Source: Ariolimax columbianus (Eukaryota > Mollusca > Gastropoda > Stylommatophora > Arionidae). From it: a stretch of DNA of 64,000 nucleotides. Shown in pieces: positions 43,551 through 53,925 of this stretch; positions within the stretch are counted from its first letter, which is position 1, and each line of letters opens with the position of its first letter. The stretch covers positions 121,764,764 through 121,828,763 of the forward strand of contig JAVGWX010000003.1 of assembly GCA_036924085.1 (NCBI GenBank), in the 5' to 3' direction. The notes beneath the pieces were generated by a model. It did no database searches. It had not been told where the DNA came from and saw only the letters and a program-made list of their open reading frames with translations. The position numbers and the translations under genes are program-made.

Positions 43551-45742
43551 GGATATAGGAAGCGACCACGATCTGGTTATGATGACTATGCGTCTCCGAT
43601 TGAATGGAGTCGCAAAGAAGGATGTGACCAGACTAAAGTTTGACCTGGACAAACTAATGGACCCAAGAATCATTGAAGTGCTCCAAGCAAGGGTGGGAGG
43701 GAGATTTGTGTCACTGTTGGCTCTCAGAGAGGGACTGGATACAGATACAGTTACAGAGTCTCTTTACGCAGCTTTCATAGATACAGCAACATAGATCTTG
43801 GGATGGCACCAAACAAAAACGAAGCCATGGGTGACCAAAGAAATTCTAAACCTCTGTGATAAAAGAAGGTCACTGACAAAAACCATGATAACCCACCGGA
43901 TGAGGTCGGCAGATATAAAGAGGTCAAGAAAGCGATTCAACAAAAGTTAAGAGAGGCGAAAAAGCGTGGATATGTAAGCAATGCACAACCATCGAAGAGA
44001 GAATAAACAGAAATGACGCTAAAGGAGCATACACGGTTGTCAAAGAAATTGTAACACCAAGACAAGGCAGGAACCTTATGATCCATGATAAAAGCGGCAA
44101 GTGCCTTATTAAGGAATATGACGTACTGGCACGATGGACAGAGTACTGTTCCGAGCTATATAACTATGAAGGACGAAACGAACCTGAGAAAACAATCCCC
44201 CCCCAACACCAACAAATATAGAGGATAACCAACTGATAACGAAGGAAGAGGTAACTACAGCAGTAAAGACATTGAGAAGAGGGAAGGCGGCCGGTGTGAA
44301 CAATATACCAGCAGAGCTCTTACAAGCAGGTGGAGAGGCAGTGGTGGAAGGCCTGTAACAAAATATGGGCGACAGGAAACTGGCCGGACTTATGGACAAA
44401 ATCAATAGTTATACCGGTACATAAGTCTGGAAACCTAAAGCTGTGCCAAAATTACAGAACAATAAGCCACCCTAGCAAGGTCATGCTTAGATTAATCCTC
44501 GACCGATTGAGACCCCAAACACAGAACATTATTGCTGAGGAGCAAGCAGGGTTCAGACAGGGAAGAAACACTACAGCTTAGATATTTAATTTAAGGTTGC
44601 TAAGCGAGAAATATCTAGAACAGCAGCAAACACTGTATCATGTGTTTGTTGATTTTAAGAAGGCGTTTGATAGGGTATGGCATAAAGCGCTACCGGCAAC
44701 CGCGAGGATGTATAAAATCAAAGTAAATATTATAAAGGTCCTTGAACACCTGTATGACAAGGCGTCTAGCGCAGTTCTTGTGAATGGGAGCAGAGGGGAC
44801 TGGTTTCGCAAATCAGTTGGTGTGAGACAGGGGTGTACACTCTCTCCAACTCTTTTCAATATATTCCTTGGGGGAATTATGAGAGAAGGCACTTTGAGGT
44901 TACGTTTGTACTGTCAAGATAGGGGGCCGAACGATTACCAACCTTCGTTTTGCAGATGATATCGACGGGTTGGCGGGTTCAGAAGCAGAACTCCAGGAAT
45001 GGGTCAGAAGGCTCAATGAAACAGCTCTTGACTATGGTATGGAGATAAACGGAAAGACAAAATTAATGACCAACAACACCAAGGGCTTCAACAGCAGGAT
45101 AAAAGCTAACGGTCAGGAACTCGAAGTGGTTGACCGTTTCAAATATCGTGGGTCGATTGTCAGTGATGAAGGATCAAAATGTAAGGTTTTGGCTAGAATA
45201 GCACATACACTAGCGGCGCTTGCACGGATAAACAAAATCTGGCAAGATAAACGGTTAGCACTATGCACGAAAATAAGATTAATGTGTACACTGGTCCTGT
45301 CAATATTCCTCTATGCTTGTGAGACATGGACAGTTACAGCTGACCTTCAACGAAAGATACAGGCCTTGGAGATAAGATGTTTCCGAAGACTTTTAAACGT
45401 CACGCACAAAGATCGAGTTACAAATGAGCAAAAACGAGATAGGATTACAACAGCAATAGGGCCTTTTGAAGACCTCTTGGCAACTGTCAAAAGAAGGAAA
45501 CTCGCTTGGTACGGTCACATATCGAGATCAAATGGTCTTGCAAATACAATCCTCCACGGAAAGGTGCATGGCAGACGACGAAGAGGCCGTCCTAAAAAGA
45601 GATGGGAGGACAACATAAAAAAATAGACCAATCTCCGACCATAAGAGTCACAGGCAGAGAAGGATGGCGTGGCGTTGTGAGGATGTCTTCATGTGTGCCC
45701 CAACGTCCTCACCGGTTACGGGATGACATGGCCTGACCTGAC
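43551..45742 (+). pseudogene. EN/RT LINE inserted in the 49-bp minisatellite
   Basis: Flanked by CTGTCTCTTC at 43541-43550 and 45743-45752. Starts with the final endonuclease strand (SDHDLVMMTMRLRL, about 43567-43608), then TKEILNLCDKRRS and a broken linker. RT follows: LWTKSIVIPVHKSGNLK, AEEQAGFRQGRNTT (stop after), VFVDFKKAFDRVW, GVRQGCTLSPTLFNIFLGG, a frameshift, then FADDIDGLAGSEAELQEWV (about 44950-45010), YGMEINGKTK, FKYRGSIVSDEG, LYACETWT, RKLAWYGHISRSNGL and the basic end GRRRRGRPKKRWEDNIKK with a stop at 45624-45626. The 3' end is CTGACCTGAC, a short (TGACC)n tail. The 218-codon last frame is intact; linker and palm are broken. Confidence 0.9.
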
Positions 45743-46045
45743 CTGTCTCTTCCTTTATAAGTATATTTTCTTCTCACATTTGCAAGTCTATCTGCCTCTG
45801 ACTTTATAAGTATATTTTCTTCCCACATTTGCAAGTCTATCTGCCTCTGACTTGATAAGTATATTTTCTTCCCACTATGGCAAGTCTATCTGCCTCTGAC
45901 TTGATAAGTATATTTTCTTCCCACATCGGCAAGTCTATCTGTCTCTTCATTTATAAGCATATTTTCTTCTTACTATGGCAAGTCTATCACCCTCTTCATT
46001 TATAAGTATATTTTCTTCCCACATTGGTAGTCTATCTGCCCTTTT
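45743..46045. repeat. 49-bp minisatellite, right part
   Basis: About six units of 49 bases (TATAAGTATATTTTCTTCCC and GCAAGTCTATCTGCC). Continues the two units left of the LINE. Confidence 0.93.
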
Positions 46046-46433
46046 ATTTCCACACACATTATGTAACAAATTCTCACAAATTATGCCTAAATACAAAACA
46101 TAACGTTTCCTTTGTGAATATATCCAAGCTGGGAATGGAAATTTGTTAACAGTCTAAAATGTAATTACCTGCCTGCTTTCCTAGAATAATGGTATTGATC
46201 GTGTGGAATACAACCGACAAAAATGGATCAATAGAGTGCTTGAAATTGATAAGAAAAGTGGCTTAACCATGAGATGCCCTTAAAAATGGGCCAGCAGAAT
46301 CTCCCAGCTATCTTTAATGATATCTAAGTAAAAATATATTTTGGCGTTTTTAATGACTAATTATAAATATATCATTATTTCATTTCTCATGATTGATAAA
46401 AATATATATCATTATGGCGTATTTCCCATTGCT
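46046..46433. other. no recognised feature
   Basis: AT-rich, presumably MCTP intron. Confidence 0.4.
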
Positions 46434-46600
46434 TGGGTCCTGCCGGGAGGATTTATCGGGATAATGAATAAAGGCCGGTTGGTCCTGTGAAGAGATTTAT
46501 AGGGATGGATATTAAAGAGCGACAGATCCTGTGGAGGAATTTATAAGGAAAAGTAATGAAGAACGATTGATCTGGCCGAGACATTTACGAGGGCGATTTG
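46434..46600. repeat. diverged tandem repeat of about 50 bp
   Basis: Three to four degenerate units with GGTCCTG or GATCCTG, then GATTTAT or AATTTAT at regular spacing. Confidence 0.6.
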
Positions 46601-46798
46601 AAAAGTTTTGCCTTTACGGAAATAATTTCATTAATGTGCAAGATATACACATGAGCTATACATTGTCTTAAAGCTTGGAATGGCGTTTTTGTGATGGGTG
46701 ACTATTTGTTAACGCCATCACCTTCCCTGTCCAAACACAACCGTCAATGTCAGACATGTTGTATCCCGTCAAGGACAAAAATCAAAACTAGGCCCGTT

Positions 46799-46880
46799 CA
46801 TATCAAGGCTAGACCATCTCATATCAAGGCTAGGCCCGCTCATATCAAGGCTATACTCGCTCTAATCAAGGCTAGATTCA
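46799..46880. repeat. 21-bp minisatellite
   Basis: Four to five units of CATATCAAGGCTAGGCCCGCT type. The in-frame repeat (HIKARP) lies in an 89-residue frame that is otherwise unrecognisable. Confidence 0.8.
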
Positions 46881-47965
46881 GGCATGTTTCCCACCACACA
46901 GAAGCTAAACATGTGAAGATATCAATCAACAAAACGATGCTCGAGTTGTTCCCGGGCTAAACAAACTAAGGCCATTGTTTTATTTCAGGCAGGTTGTGGC
47001 AGGCGACTAAGAGAAGTTGTGTATGGGAGATAGCAACCTCATCATGCTAAAACCATTGCTACTGAAACCGTACACCAATCAAATTGATTCCGAATTTCCT
47101 AAAAGCTGGTTATGGTCAATCAGCGGTGGACCTCGTATACTCCACGATCTAGCATTACAGGTTAATAATAACAGAAGAAGGTTATCTGTGGCTGAAAGTG
47201 GCGTGCTGACCAACAATCTAAAACTCTAACATATAACAATCTATGACAACAGATACAGATTATCTGTGCCTGAAAGTGACGTGCTGACCAACAATGCAAA
47301 ACTCTAACAGATAACAATCTATGATAACAGCAAAAAAAATACAAGTTATCACGATGATTCTAATACAATAATAACAGATTTATTATCCAATGTACGAAAC
47401 ACAAAATGCCAATGCAGTTTAGGCAATGCTTAAGTGCACGAAACGAGAATAGGATCATGTATATCATGTCTAAAGTGGCGAAAATTACAGTCACATCTAA
47501 CCCTTCTAGGAAAGAAGACTTTCTAACTCATGGTCAGGGTGAACACTGACATTCACACATGCCTGAAATACTGTGTACTATCAGTGCTGTTGACGAACTA
47601 GAAACCAAAAGGAAAGACATGGAAGACAATGACAGCAGGAAACAATTGAGAGTCTCGCTGTATTCTTCCGGTCACGTGTTGTTTGAACGAGATCCGCTTG
47701 GACAGGTTCACTTTCAGATAATTGCTATTTTTCATATTCCTTTTCATCCTGTTGATTCAGACTAGGTTGTAACTCTCTCAGCTAAGTTATTGATGTCTAG
47801 TTGTCGGACACAGGCTTTTTGATCTTCCCTTTGTATCGTTGTGTTTATCGTCAGCATTAACCTAATTGCTCAAATATAAAGTAAAGACCATATCTTTTTA
47901 AAGTAAGCATATTTTCAAACATGTACAATCATTCACACTTTTTCTCCAGTGGGAAATATATATTT
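46881..47965. other. unassigned, with a diverged tandem duplication
   Basis: At about 47175-47330 a block with GTGCTGACCAACAAT and TAACAATCTATGA occurs twice, about 85 bases apart. Otherwise no coding match. A 68-residue frame at 47559-47765 is unrecognised. Confidence 0.45.
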
Positions 47966-47980
47966 TAACTGCACTGGTTC

Positions 47981-49294
47981 TTCTTCTTCTGCGTACGCAG
48001 TCAGACAGTAACCATTATTTTTTCGAAAAAAGCGGCGGTCATCCTGAGGCTGTCGCCACTGCCATAGAGCTTGTCTTGCAGTTCCACTGGTGATGACCAC
48101 ATCTGCTCTCTCTGATCCTCGTATGTCGGGCAGTTCTGCAGCAGATGTTCAGCGGTCATTTTACCAGTACCGCACGGGCATTCGTCGGTACACCCTATCT
48201 TCAATTTGTTGAATAGGTGGTACCTCAGTCTATTGTGGCCAGTGCGAAGTCTGAAAACAACGACCTGCTCTCTTCGGTTCAACTGGTAATAGGCATCGTT
48301 TTTGGTGTAACCAGTATGTTCGGTTTCCCATTTGGTCATGTATCTGGCTTTGATAAGCCGTTTTGACTCTTCGTACGTCATACTAGTATCTGTTTGTGGT
48401 AGTCTTGCACCTTCTTTTGCCAGTCTGTCTGCCTCCTCGTTGCCTTGGATGTTGCAGTGTGATGGGACCCACTGTACCACTACCCTTTTTGGTGCAGACT
48501 GCTGGCACAGTTTGCAGAGTGCTGCTCTTAAGTCATTAAGCTCAGTGTTTTTCTGGCTTTTTAGCGATGTGACTACGGCGAGAGCGTCTGTAAGCAGGAC
48601 TATATGGCTTTCATTTTCATTGTGTGTCACCATTTCTTCCACTGCCGCCCTCAGTGCCTCTGCCTCCGCTCTGAAATTGCTTGTGTACTTACCAGTAGCG
48701 AATGACAGTGTTATTTGTCTGCCATTTGGTAGGTTCAGGAATGCTCCCGCGCCTCCGTTCTGTGTAGTGTTTGTTACAGAACCGTCGGTGTATGCATGGG
48801 TCCAGTCCATGCTTGGGTAGCTTTTCGATATGAAGCTTAGGGTAGTATCTCTCCTTTCTTTTTCAGTCTGGCAGTTTTTGTTTCCAATACCTGGTATATT
48901 TTCTACCACCTCTGGAAATATATCCTGCCTCCAGGTAGGTTTTCGTACAGTAGTGATGGGTTTTGGTGTTGTTAGTGCGTTTATGGGATCTTCGTGCATC
49001 TTTGCTTTGGCTATTTCTGCAAAGTTTCTCCGCTTTAATTTCCCATTTCTCATTCGGTTTCTCTCAATCTGACTTTTCCATGTCATGCGCCGATCAAATG
49101 TGACTCCCAGATAGGTTGGGTTGTCGTTTGGTTGCAGGAATTTGCCATTTAGACTTAATTTGGTATTTTGGGGTTTTGTTGAAAGCGAGAATATTGTGCA
49201 TGTGGTTTTCTCTTCGTTTATTTTGACCAGCCATGAGTTCGCCCACTCTTCCAGCGATGTTAGGGCCTGCTGCATCCGATTTCTTTCTATGGTG
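47981..49294 (-). pseudogene. RNase H LINE, internally deleted, RNase H frame open
   Basis: Flanked by TAACTGCACTGGTTC at 47966-47980 and 49295-49309. On minus it starts inside RT after the FADD motif and ends with GTACGCAGAAGAAGAA. The 436-codon frame (49311-48001) takes its first residues, MNQCSYT, from the duplicated target, so the start is accidental. Compared with 35562-38106, 348 bases (equivalent of 36685-37032, 116 codons) are missing in frame, joining IERNRM to NGKLKRRNF. The RNase H part (YTDGSVTN, FRAEAEALRA, LLTDALAVV, VPSHCNIQGNEEADRLAKEG) and knuckle CPCGTGKMTAEHLLQNCP are uninterrupted. No RT catalytic motif remains. Confidence 0.92.
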
Positions 49295-49377
49295 TAACTG
49301 CACTGGTTCATTTATAAGAAATATATATCGGAGCTTTAGCAGTCAATCAATTCAAACATTTCAATTGCATGATGGAT

Positions 49378-49728
49378 CAAGATGCTGAGCAGCGCATGAG
49401 CTGCAGTGGTGCGACCCATAGCTGACTGCTAGCGTCAGGGCCAGCGAACCAAAGCTGCCAAGACCCTTCTACACCTCCACGCGGTGATCCTGGATAACAG
49501 GCTGCAGCAGGGCAGACTGGCTAAGGAGAAGGGATCGAAGAGGGAATGTTAACCCGGTACTCAAAAAATGCTTGCTGAAGTCGGATGTGTTGGACCGAAA
49601 GGTGCAAATATCGCAGCCAAGCTGTAAACTACGACACAACGCTTTCCGTTCTCTGGACTACATTCTGCTACCTAAGCCCTTTCAGGGTTTGATAGTGGGA
49701 GATTGAGAATGAACGAAGCCAAGCCAAT
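49378..49728 (+). repeat. SINE-A copy 6
   Basis: Starts GATCAAGATGCTGAGCAGCG, has the core GCTGAAGTCGGATGTGTTGG near 49574 and ends GAACGAAGCCAAGCCAA without a GAA run. Inverted relative to copy 7. Confidence 0.85.
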
Positions 49729-49992
49729 TGCATGGGAAGCACATGTTTTCAACACAGACACGCCATGCGTTCCTGTCATGGGCCCGCCGCTTCATTTCTG
49801 TCCATCTTTTGCTGGCTTGTTTCAGTTTGTCTCGAGCTCTCTCCTCTATGTGTGCTTAGGTTTGGCTATACTTCTATTGCCTTGAGGATTCCAGAACAGA
49901 GATTGTCTTGTAATGTTATTTAATAGTTTCCTTAACTTGTTGTGTTCTATTCAACCATAGCGCCTTTTCACATCATGTTCCACTGGAATATA
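49729..49992. other. spacer between inverted SINE-A copies
   Basis: About 265 bases without a recognised feature. Two overlapping short plus frames show no domain. Confidence 0.4.
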
Positions 49993-50362
49993 GCTTGGCT
50001 TGGCTTCGTTCATTCTCAATCTCCCACTACCAAACACTGAAAGGGCTTAAGTAGCAGAATGTAGTCCAGAGAACGGAATGCGTTTTGTCGTAGTTTACAG
50101 CTTGACTGCGATATTTGCACCTTTCGGTCCAACACATCTGACTTCAGCAAGCATTTCTTAAGTACCGGGTTAGCATTCCCTCTTCGATCCCTTCTCCTTA
50201 GCCAGTCTGCTCTGTTGCAGCCTGTTATCCAGGATCACAGCGAGGAGGTGTAGAAGGATCTTGGCAGCTATGGTTCGCTGGCCTTGACACTAGCAGTCAG
50301 CTATGGGTCGCTGACCACTGCAGCTCATGCGCTACTCAGCGGCTTGATCCCCTACTGGAATA
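49993..50362 (-). repeat. SINE-A copy 7
   Basis: Reverse-oriented partner of copy 6. Its inner end GCTTGGCTTGGCTTCGTTC and outer end GCTTGATCCC match copy 6's inner and outer ends. It contains one and a half 33-base head units (50265-50325). Confidence 0.85.
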
Positions 50363-50744
50363 TGATCTGGTTCTTTCCAACAGTTGCACATCTAATCTTA
50401 TCGCACCATTTCAATTCCTCTACTCATTTATGAAAGTGTGTAGTCTGTTTGGTTGTTATTTTTGTTGATTTCCGTGTGTCACATCCATGCAAAAGAAGAC
50501 TTTACATTGGGGCTGAACATTTACATTTTTTGTTGTACTTAGTTTATGTCAATTTCTATAAGCCCTCCATTTCCTAAAGCTCTTCTCGCCTGTTGTATTC
50601 GTAATGTGAATTATTTATGTGGACCTCCTACTTTGTTTATTTTGTTAGCAAGATATATGAATGATTTCACGACCAGTAAAAGGTTGTCTTTCAACACAAT
50701 CTGATTATTTTTAGTTGCACTTATTCTTATAATCGTTTTTTTCG
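50363..50744. other. no recognised feature
   Basis: AT-rich. It may contain upstream parts of the LINE fragment that follows, but nothing is recognisable. Confidence 0.35.
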
Positions 50745-51560
50745 CTATACATCCACAGTTCAAAACCTCAACAAAGGCTCCTTCCGCGTTGAACATCACC
50801 GTGAACGAGCCACCAAGGACTTCGTTTACCTGGGCAGCAGGCAGTCCACTCACACACGTAGCATCTCCGTGAATGAGCCAATAAGGACTTCGTTTACCTG
50901 GGCAGCAGGCAGTCCTCTGGCACACGTAGCATCACCGTGAACGAGCCACCGAGAACTTCGTTTACCTGGGCAGCAGGCAGTCCTCTGACACACGTAGCAT
51001 CACCGTGAACGAGCCACCGAGAACTTCGTTTACCTGGGCAGCAGGCAGTCCTCTGGCACACGTAGCATCACCGTGAACGAGCCACCAAGGACTTCGTTTA
51101 CCTGGGCAGCAGGCAGTCCTCTGACACACGTAGCATCACAGTGAACGAGCCACCGAGAACTTCGTTTACCTGGGCAGCAGGCAGTCCTCTGACACACGTA
51201 GCATCACTGCATCATCCGTAGAATGGACTTACCGGCTTCATCCATACACTCGCTCCGCAGAGTCTGGTCCCAGCGAAGGCTCTCCCTTGAGACCAGGCTT
51301 CGTATATCCTACTCCTCCTGCACTGTCCCCATCCTCCTGTACGGCTCAGAGACCTGGACGCTACTACAGCGGGGCCGGCAGCGTCTTGAGTCCTTCCGCC
51401 TGCGCAACCAGAGGGGCATCCTTTGGACTCACTGGCACAAACTGATTTCCAACAATGACGTAATTCGACGTACTCAACTTTCAGACATTTATTGTCAGTT
51501 GGTAAATTCGTTATTTGATTGCACAATGTCAACAGGCATTTTAAAAATAGTATTTTCAGC
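50745..51560 (+). pseudogene. EN/RT LINE thumb fragment with internal array
   Basis: After the 68-bp array the frame 51211-51480 reads VWSQRRLSLETRLRI, PILLYGSETWTLLQRG, ESFRLRNQRGILW and NNDVIRRTQL, the thumb and connection of EN/RT LINEs. The preceding RT motif in this family is '(D)FVYLGSRQSSDTRSI', and that is what each array unit encodes. So one motif copy became a tandem array inside the element. Before 50794 the sequence is only weakly recognisable. Confidence 0.75.
50794..51201. repeat. 68-bp minisatellite, six units
   Basis: Unit starts at 50794, 50862, 50930, 50998, 51066 and 51134. Each contains ACTTCGTTTACCTGGGCAGC and CACACGTAGCATCAC. 68 is not divisible by three, so the RT frame shifts in each unit. 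Confidence 0.95.
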
Positions 51561-52194
51561 CTGTGGTTATTGGTACTCCCCAGAGATTGACAAGAAATGC
51601 TACTCTTGATAATAAACGTGATCTCATAGTTTCTCGTACACTGGACACATTTCTAGCTAATGTTTAAGTGTCATTCTATCAGTACACTATTAGATTCATC
51701 AGTCTTTCCTGTGCTTAGTTGAATAGATGATATCTACGTGATAACTGAACATTTCCATTTCCTCACTTTTGTTCTTCTGATCAAATAGATAATGCTGTTG
51801 CTGATGATTCGATGTTTTATTTTCCACATCTACTTCTGGTAAACCTCTTGGCACTTAATAATTTAGTTTCGAATTTACATGCAGTGTCTTAGTACAATTC
51901 AAATAGTTATTTGAACAGATATATCTACAGTTTACTGTAACATTGTAGAACAGAAGTGTGTTTGCTGTTCATCAATGCTCTGCTTCTCACTTGTTCCTGT
52001 GTTTATTCATGACAATCATCTGACCTTTTCCTTATTTCTGAACGCACACATTTTTGTTTTGTAACCTGAGGAGAAGACCATCATCTTCTCTTGGACATAA
52101 CTTGGGCAACTACTAGAGATATAACGTTTAACTAAGATAGATGTCGCTTGGTCTTTGCTGAGTTTAGGTCAGTCGTGATCGCCACATCGATGAA
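51561..52194. other. no recognised feature
   Basis: AT-rich, no coding or repeat match. Confidence 0.4.
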
Positions 52195-53403
52195 CAACTT
52201 TAGTGGAACTCTAATGTCTTATCCCCAGTGGAACTCTATTGTTCTGTTGCCAGTGGAACTCTAATGTCCTGTCCCCAGTAGACTAATGTCCTGTCCCCAG
52301 TGGAACTCTAATGTCCTGTCCCCAGTGGAACTCTATTGTTCTGTTCCCAGTGGAATTCTAATATCCTGTCCCCAGTGGAACACTAATGTCCTGTCCCCAG
52401 TAGAGCTCTAATGTCCTGTCCCCAGTGGAACTCTATTGTTCTGTTCCCAGTGGAACTCTAATATTCTGTCCCCAGTTAAACTCTAATGTCCTGTCCCCAG
52501 TGGAACTCTAATGTCCTGTCTCCAGTGGAGCTCTAATATCCTGTCTCCAGTGGAGCTCTAATGTCCTGTCTCGAAGTGGAGCTCTAATGTCCTGTCTAAA
52601 GTGGAGCTCTAATGTCCTGTCTCCAGTGGAGCTCTAATGTCCTGTCTCCAGTGGAGCTCTAATGTCCTGTCTCCAGTGGAGCTCTAATATCCTGTCTCCA
52701 GTGGAGCTCTAATGTCCTGTCTCGAAGTGGAGCTCTAATGTCCTGTCTCCAGTGGAGCTCTAATGTCCTGTCTCCAGTGGAGCTCTAATGTCCTGTCTCC
52801 AGTGGAGCTCTAATGTCCTGTCTCCAGTGGAGCTCTAATGTCCTGTCTCCAGTGGAGCTCTAATGTCCTGTCTCCAGTGGAGCTCTAATGTCCTGTCTCC
52901 AGTGGAGCTCTAATGTCCTGTCTCCAGTGGAGCTCTAATGTCCTGTCTCCAGTGGAGCTCTAATGTCCTGTCTCCAGTGGAGCTCTAATGTCCTGTCTCC
53001 AGTGGAGCTCTAATGTCCTGTCTCCAGTGGAGCTCTAATATCCTGTCTCCAGTGGAGCTCTAATGTCCTGTCTCGAAGTGGAGCTCTAATGTCCTGTCTC
53101 CAGTGGAGCTCTAATGTCCTGTCTCCAGTGGAGCTCTAATGTCCTGTCTCCAGTGGAGCTCTAATGTCCTGTCTCCAGTGGAGCTCTAATATCCTGTCTC
53201 CAGTGGAGCTCTAATGTCCTGTCTCGAAGTGGAGCTCTAATGTCCTGTCTCCAGTGGAGCTCTAATATCCTGTCTCCAGTGGAGCTCTAATGTCCTGTCT
53301 CCAGTGGAGCTCTAATGTCCTGTCTCCAGTGGAGCTCTAATGTCCTGTCTCCAGTGGAGCTCTAATGTCCTGTCTCCAGTGGAGCTCTAATGTCCTGTCT
53401 CTT
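52195..53403. repeat. 25-bp minisatellite, about 47 units
   Basis: Unit GTGGAGCTCTAATGTCCTGT plus CTCCA. The left quarter has diverged units (CCCAGTGGAACTC); the rest is nearly uniform. A longer block (ATATCC unit, normal unit, then CTCGAAGTGGAG variant) recurs near 52535, 52685, 53035 and 53185, showing block duplication. Each uniform unit holds GAGCTC. Confidence 0.97.
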
Positions 53404-53925
53404 GTGTAGAAGATAAACAGCTTGACAAACGTGTACATGGTATTATTTCACTTATTGCTTTGTATTCCCGTAGAATATTTGCCCTCTACTTTTCTTGCCC
53501 TCTGATTTTCAGTAAGATTTTATATCATTTGGTGAGGAGATGCAGGTCGAGTGGATTAGAATGACGTCTTCTCAACACGAGGACAAACGTTACAAACCTC
53601 GGTGTGGAAAATGTTTTGTTTTCTATCGGAGGTACATTAAAAACCTGGCCTCTACAGTCCGTGGTGACTGCTGGGACAAGCGGCCTTTATTCTTCAACCC
53701 TCTAAATCATGTGAACTTCAGAAAGGGCAATAATAGCTGTAACGCTATTTAAATAAAAAGTAGATTTTTTATAGGACCAGATCTTAACTGTGAGGCTATA
53801 ATTTGATTCATTCATTCATTCATTCAATCTTTTTTTCTTTTTTTTGGTATCTTTTCTTATATATTTCATTCGCCTTCTCCTTTTTTTCATCTTCTTGTCT
53901 TCTCTCTCTTCACTTCCTCTTTCTG
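53404..53925. other. unassigned, with (ATTC)n
   Basis: A 70-residue plus frame at 53540-53752 (CGKCF, two Cys) has no recognised domain. A short ATTC microsatellite lies at 53805-53826, and pyrimidine-rich sequence continues to 53950. Confidence 0.4.

Noticed and set aside
52195..53403. CRISPR array
   Set aside because: Units are directly adjacent, without unique spacers. Context is animal intron. The same holds for all other arrays here.
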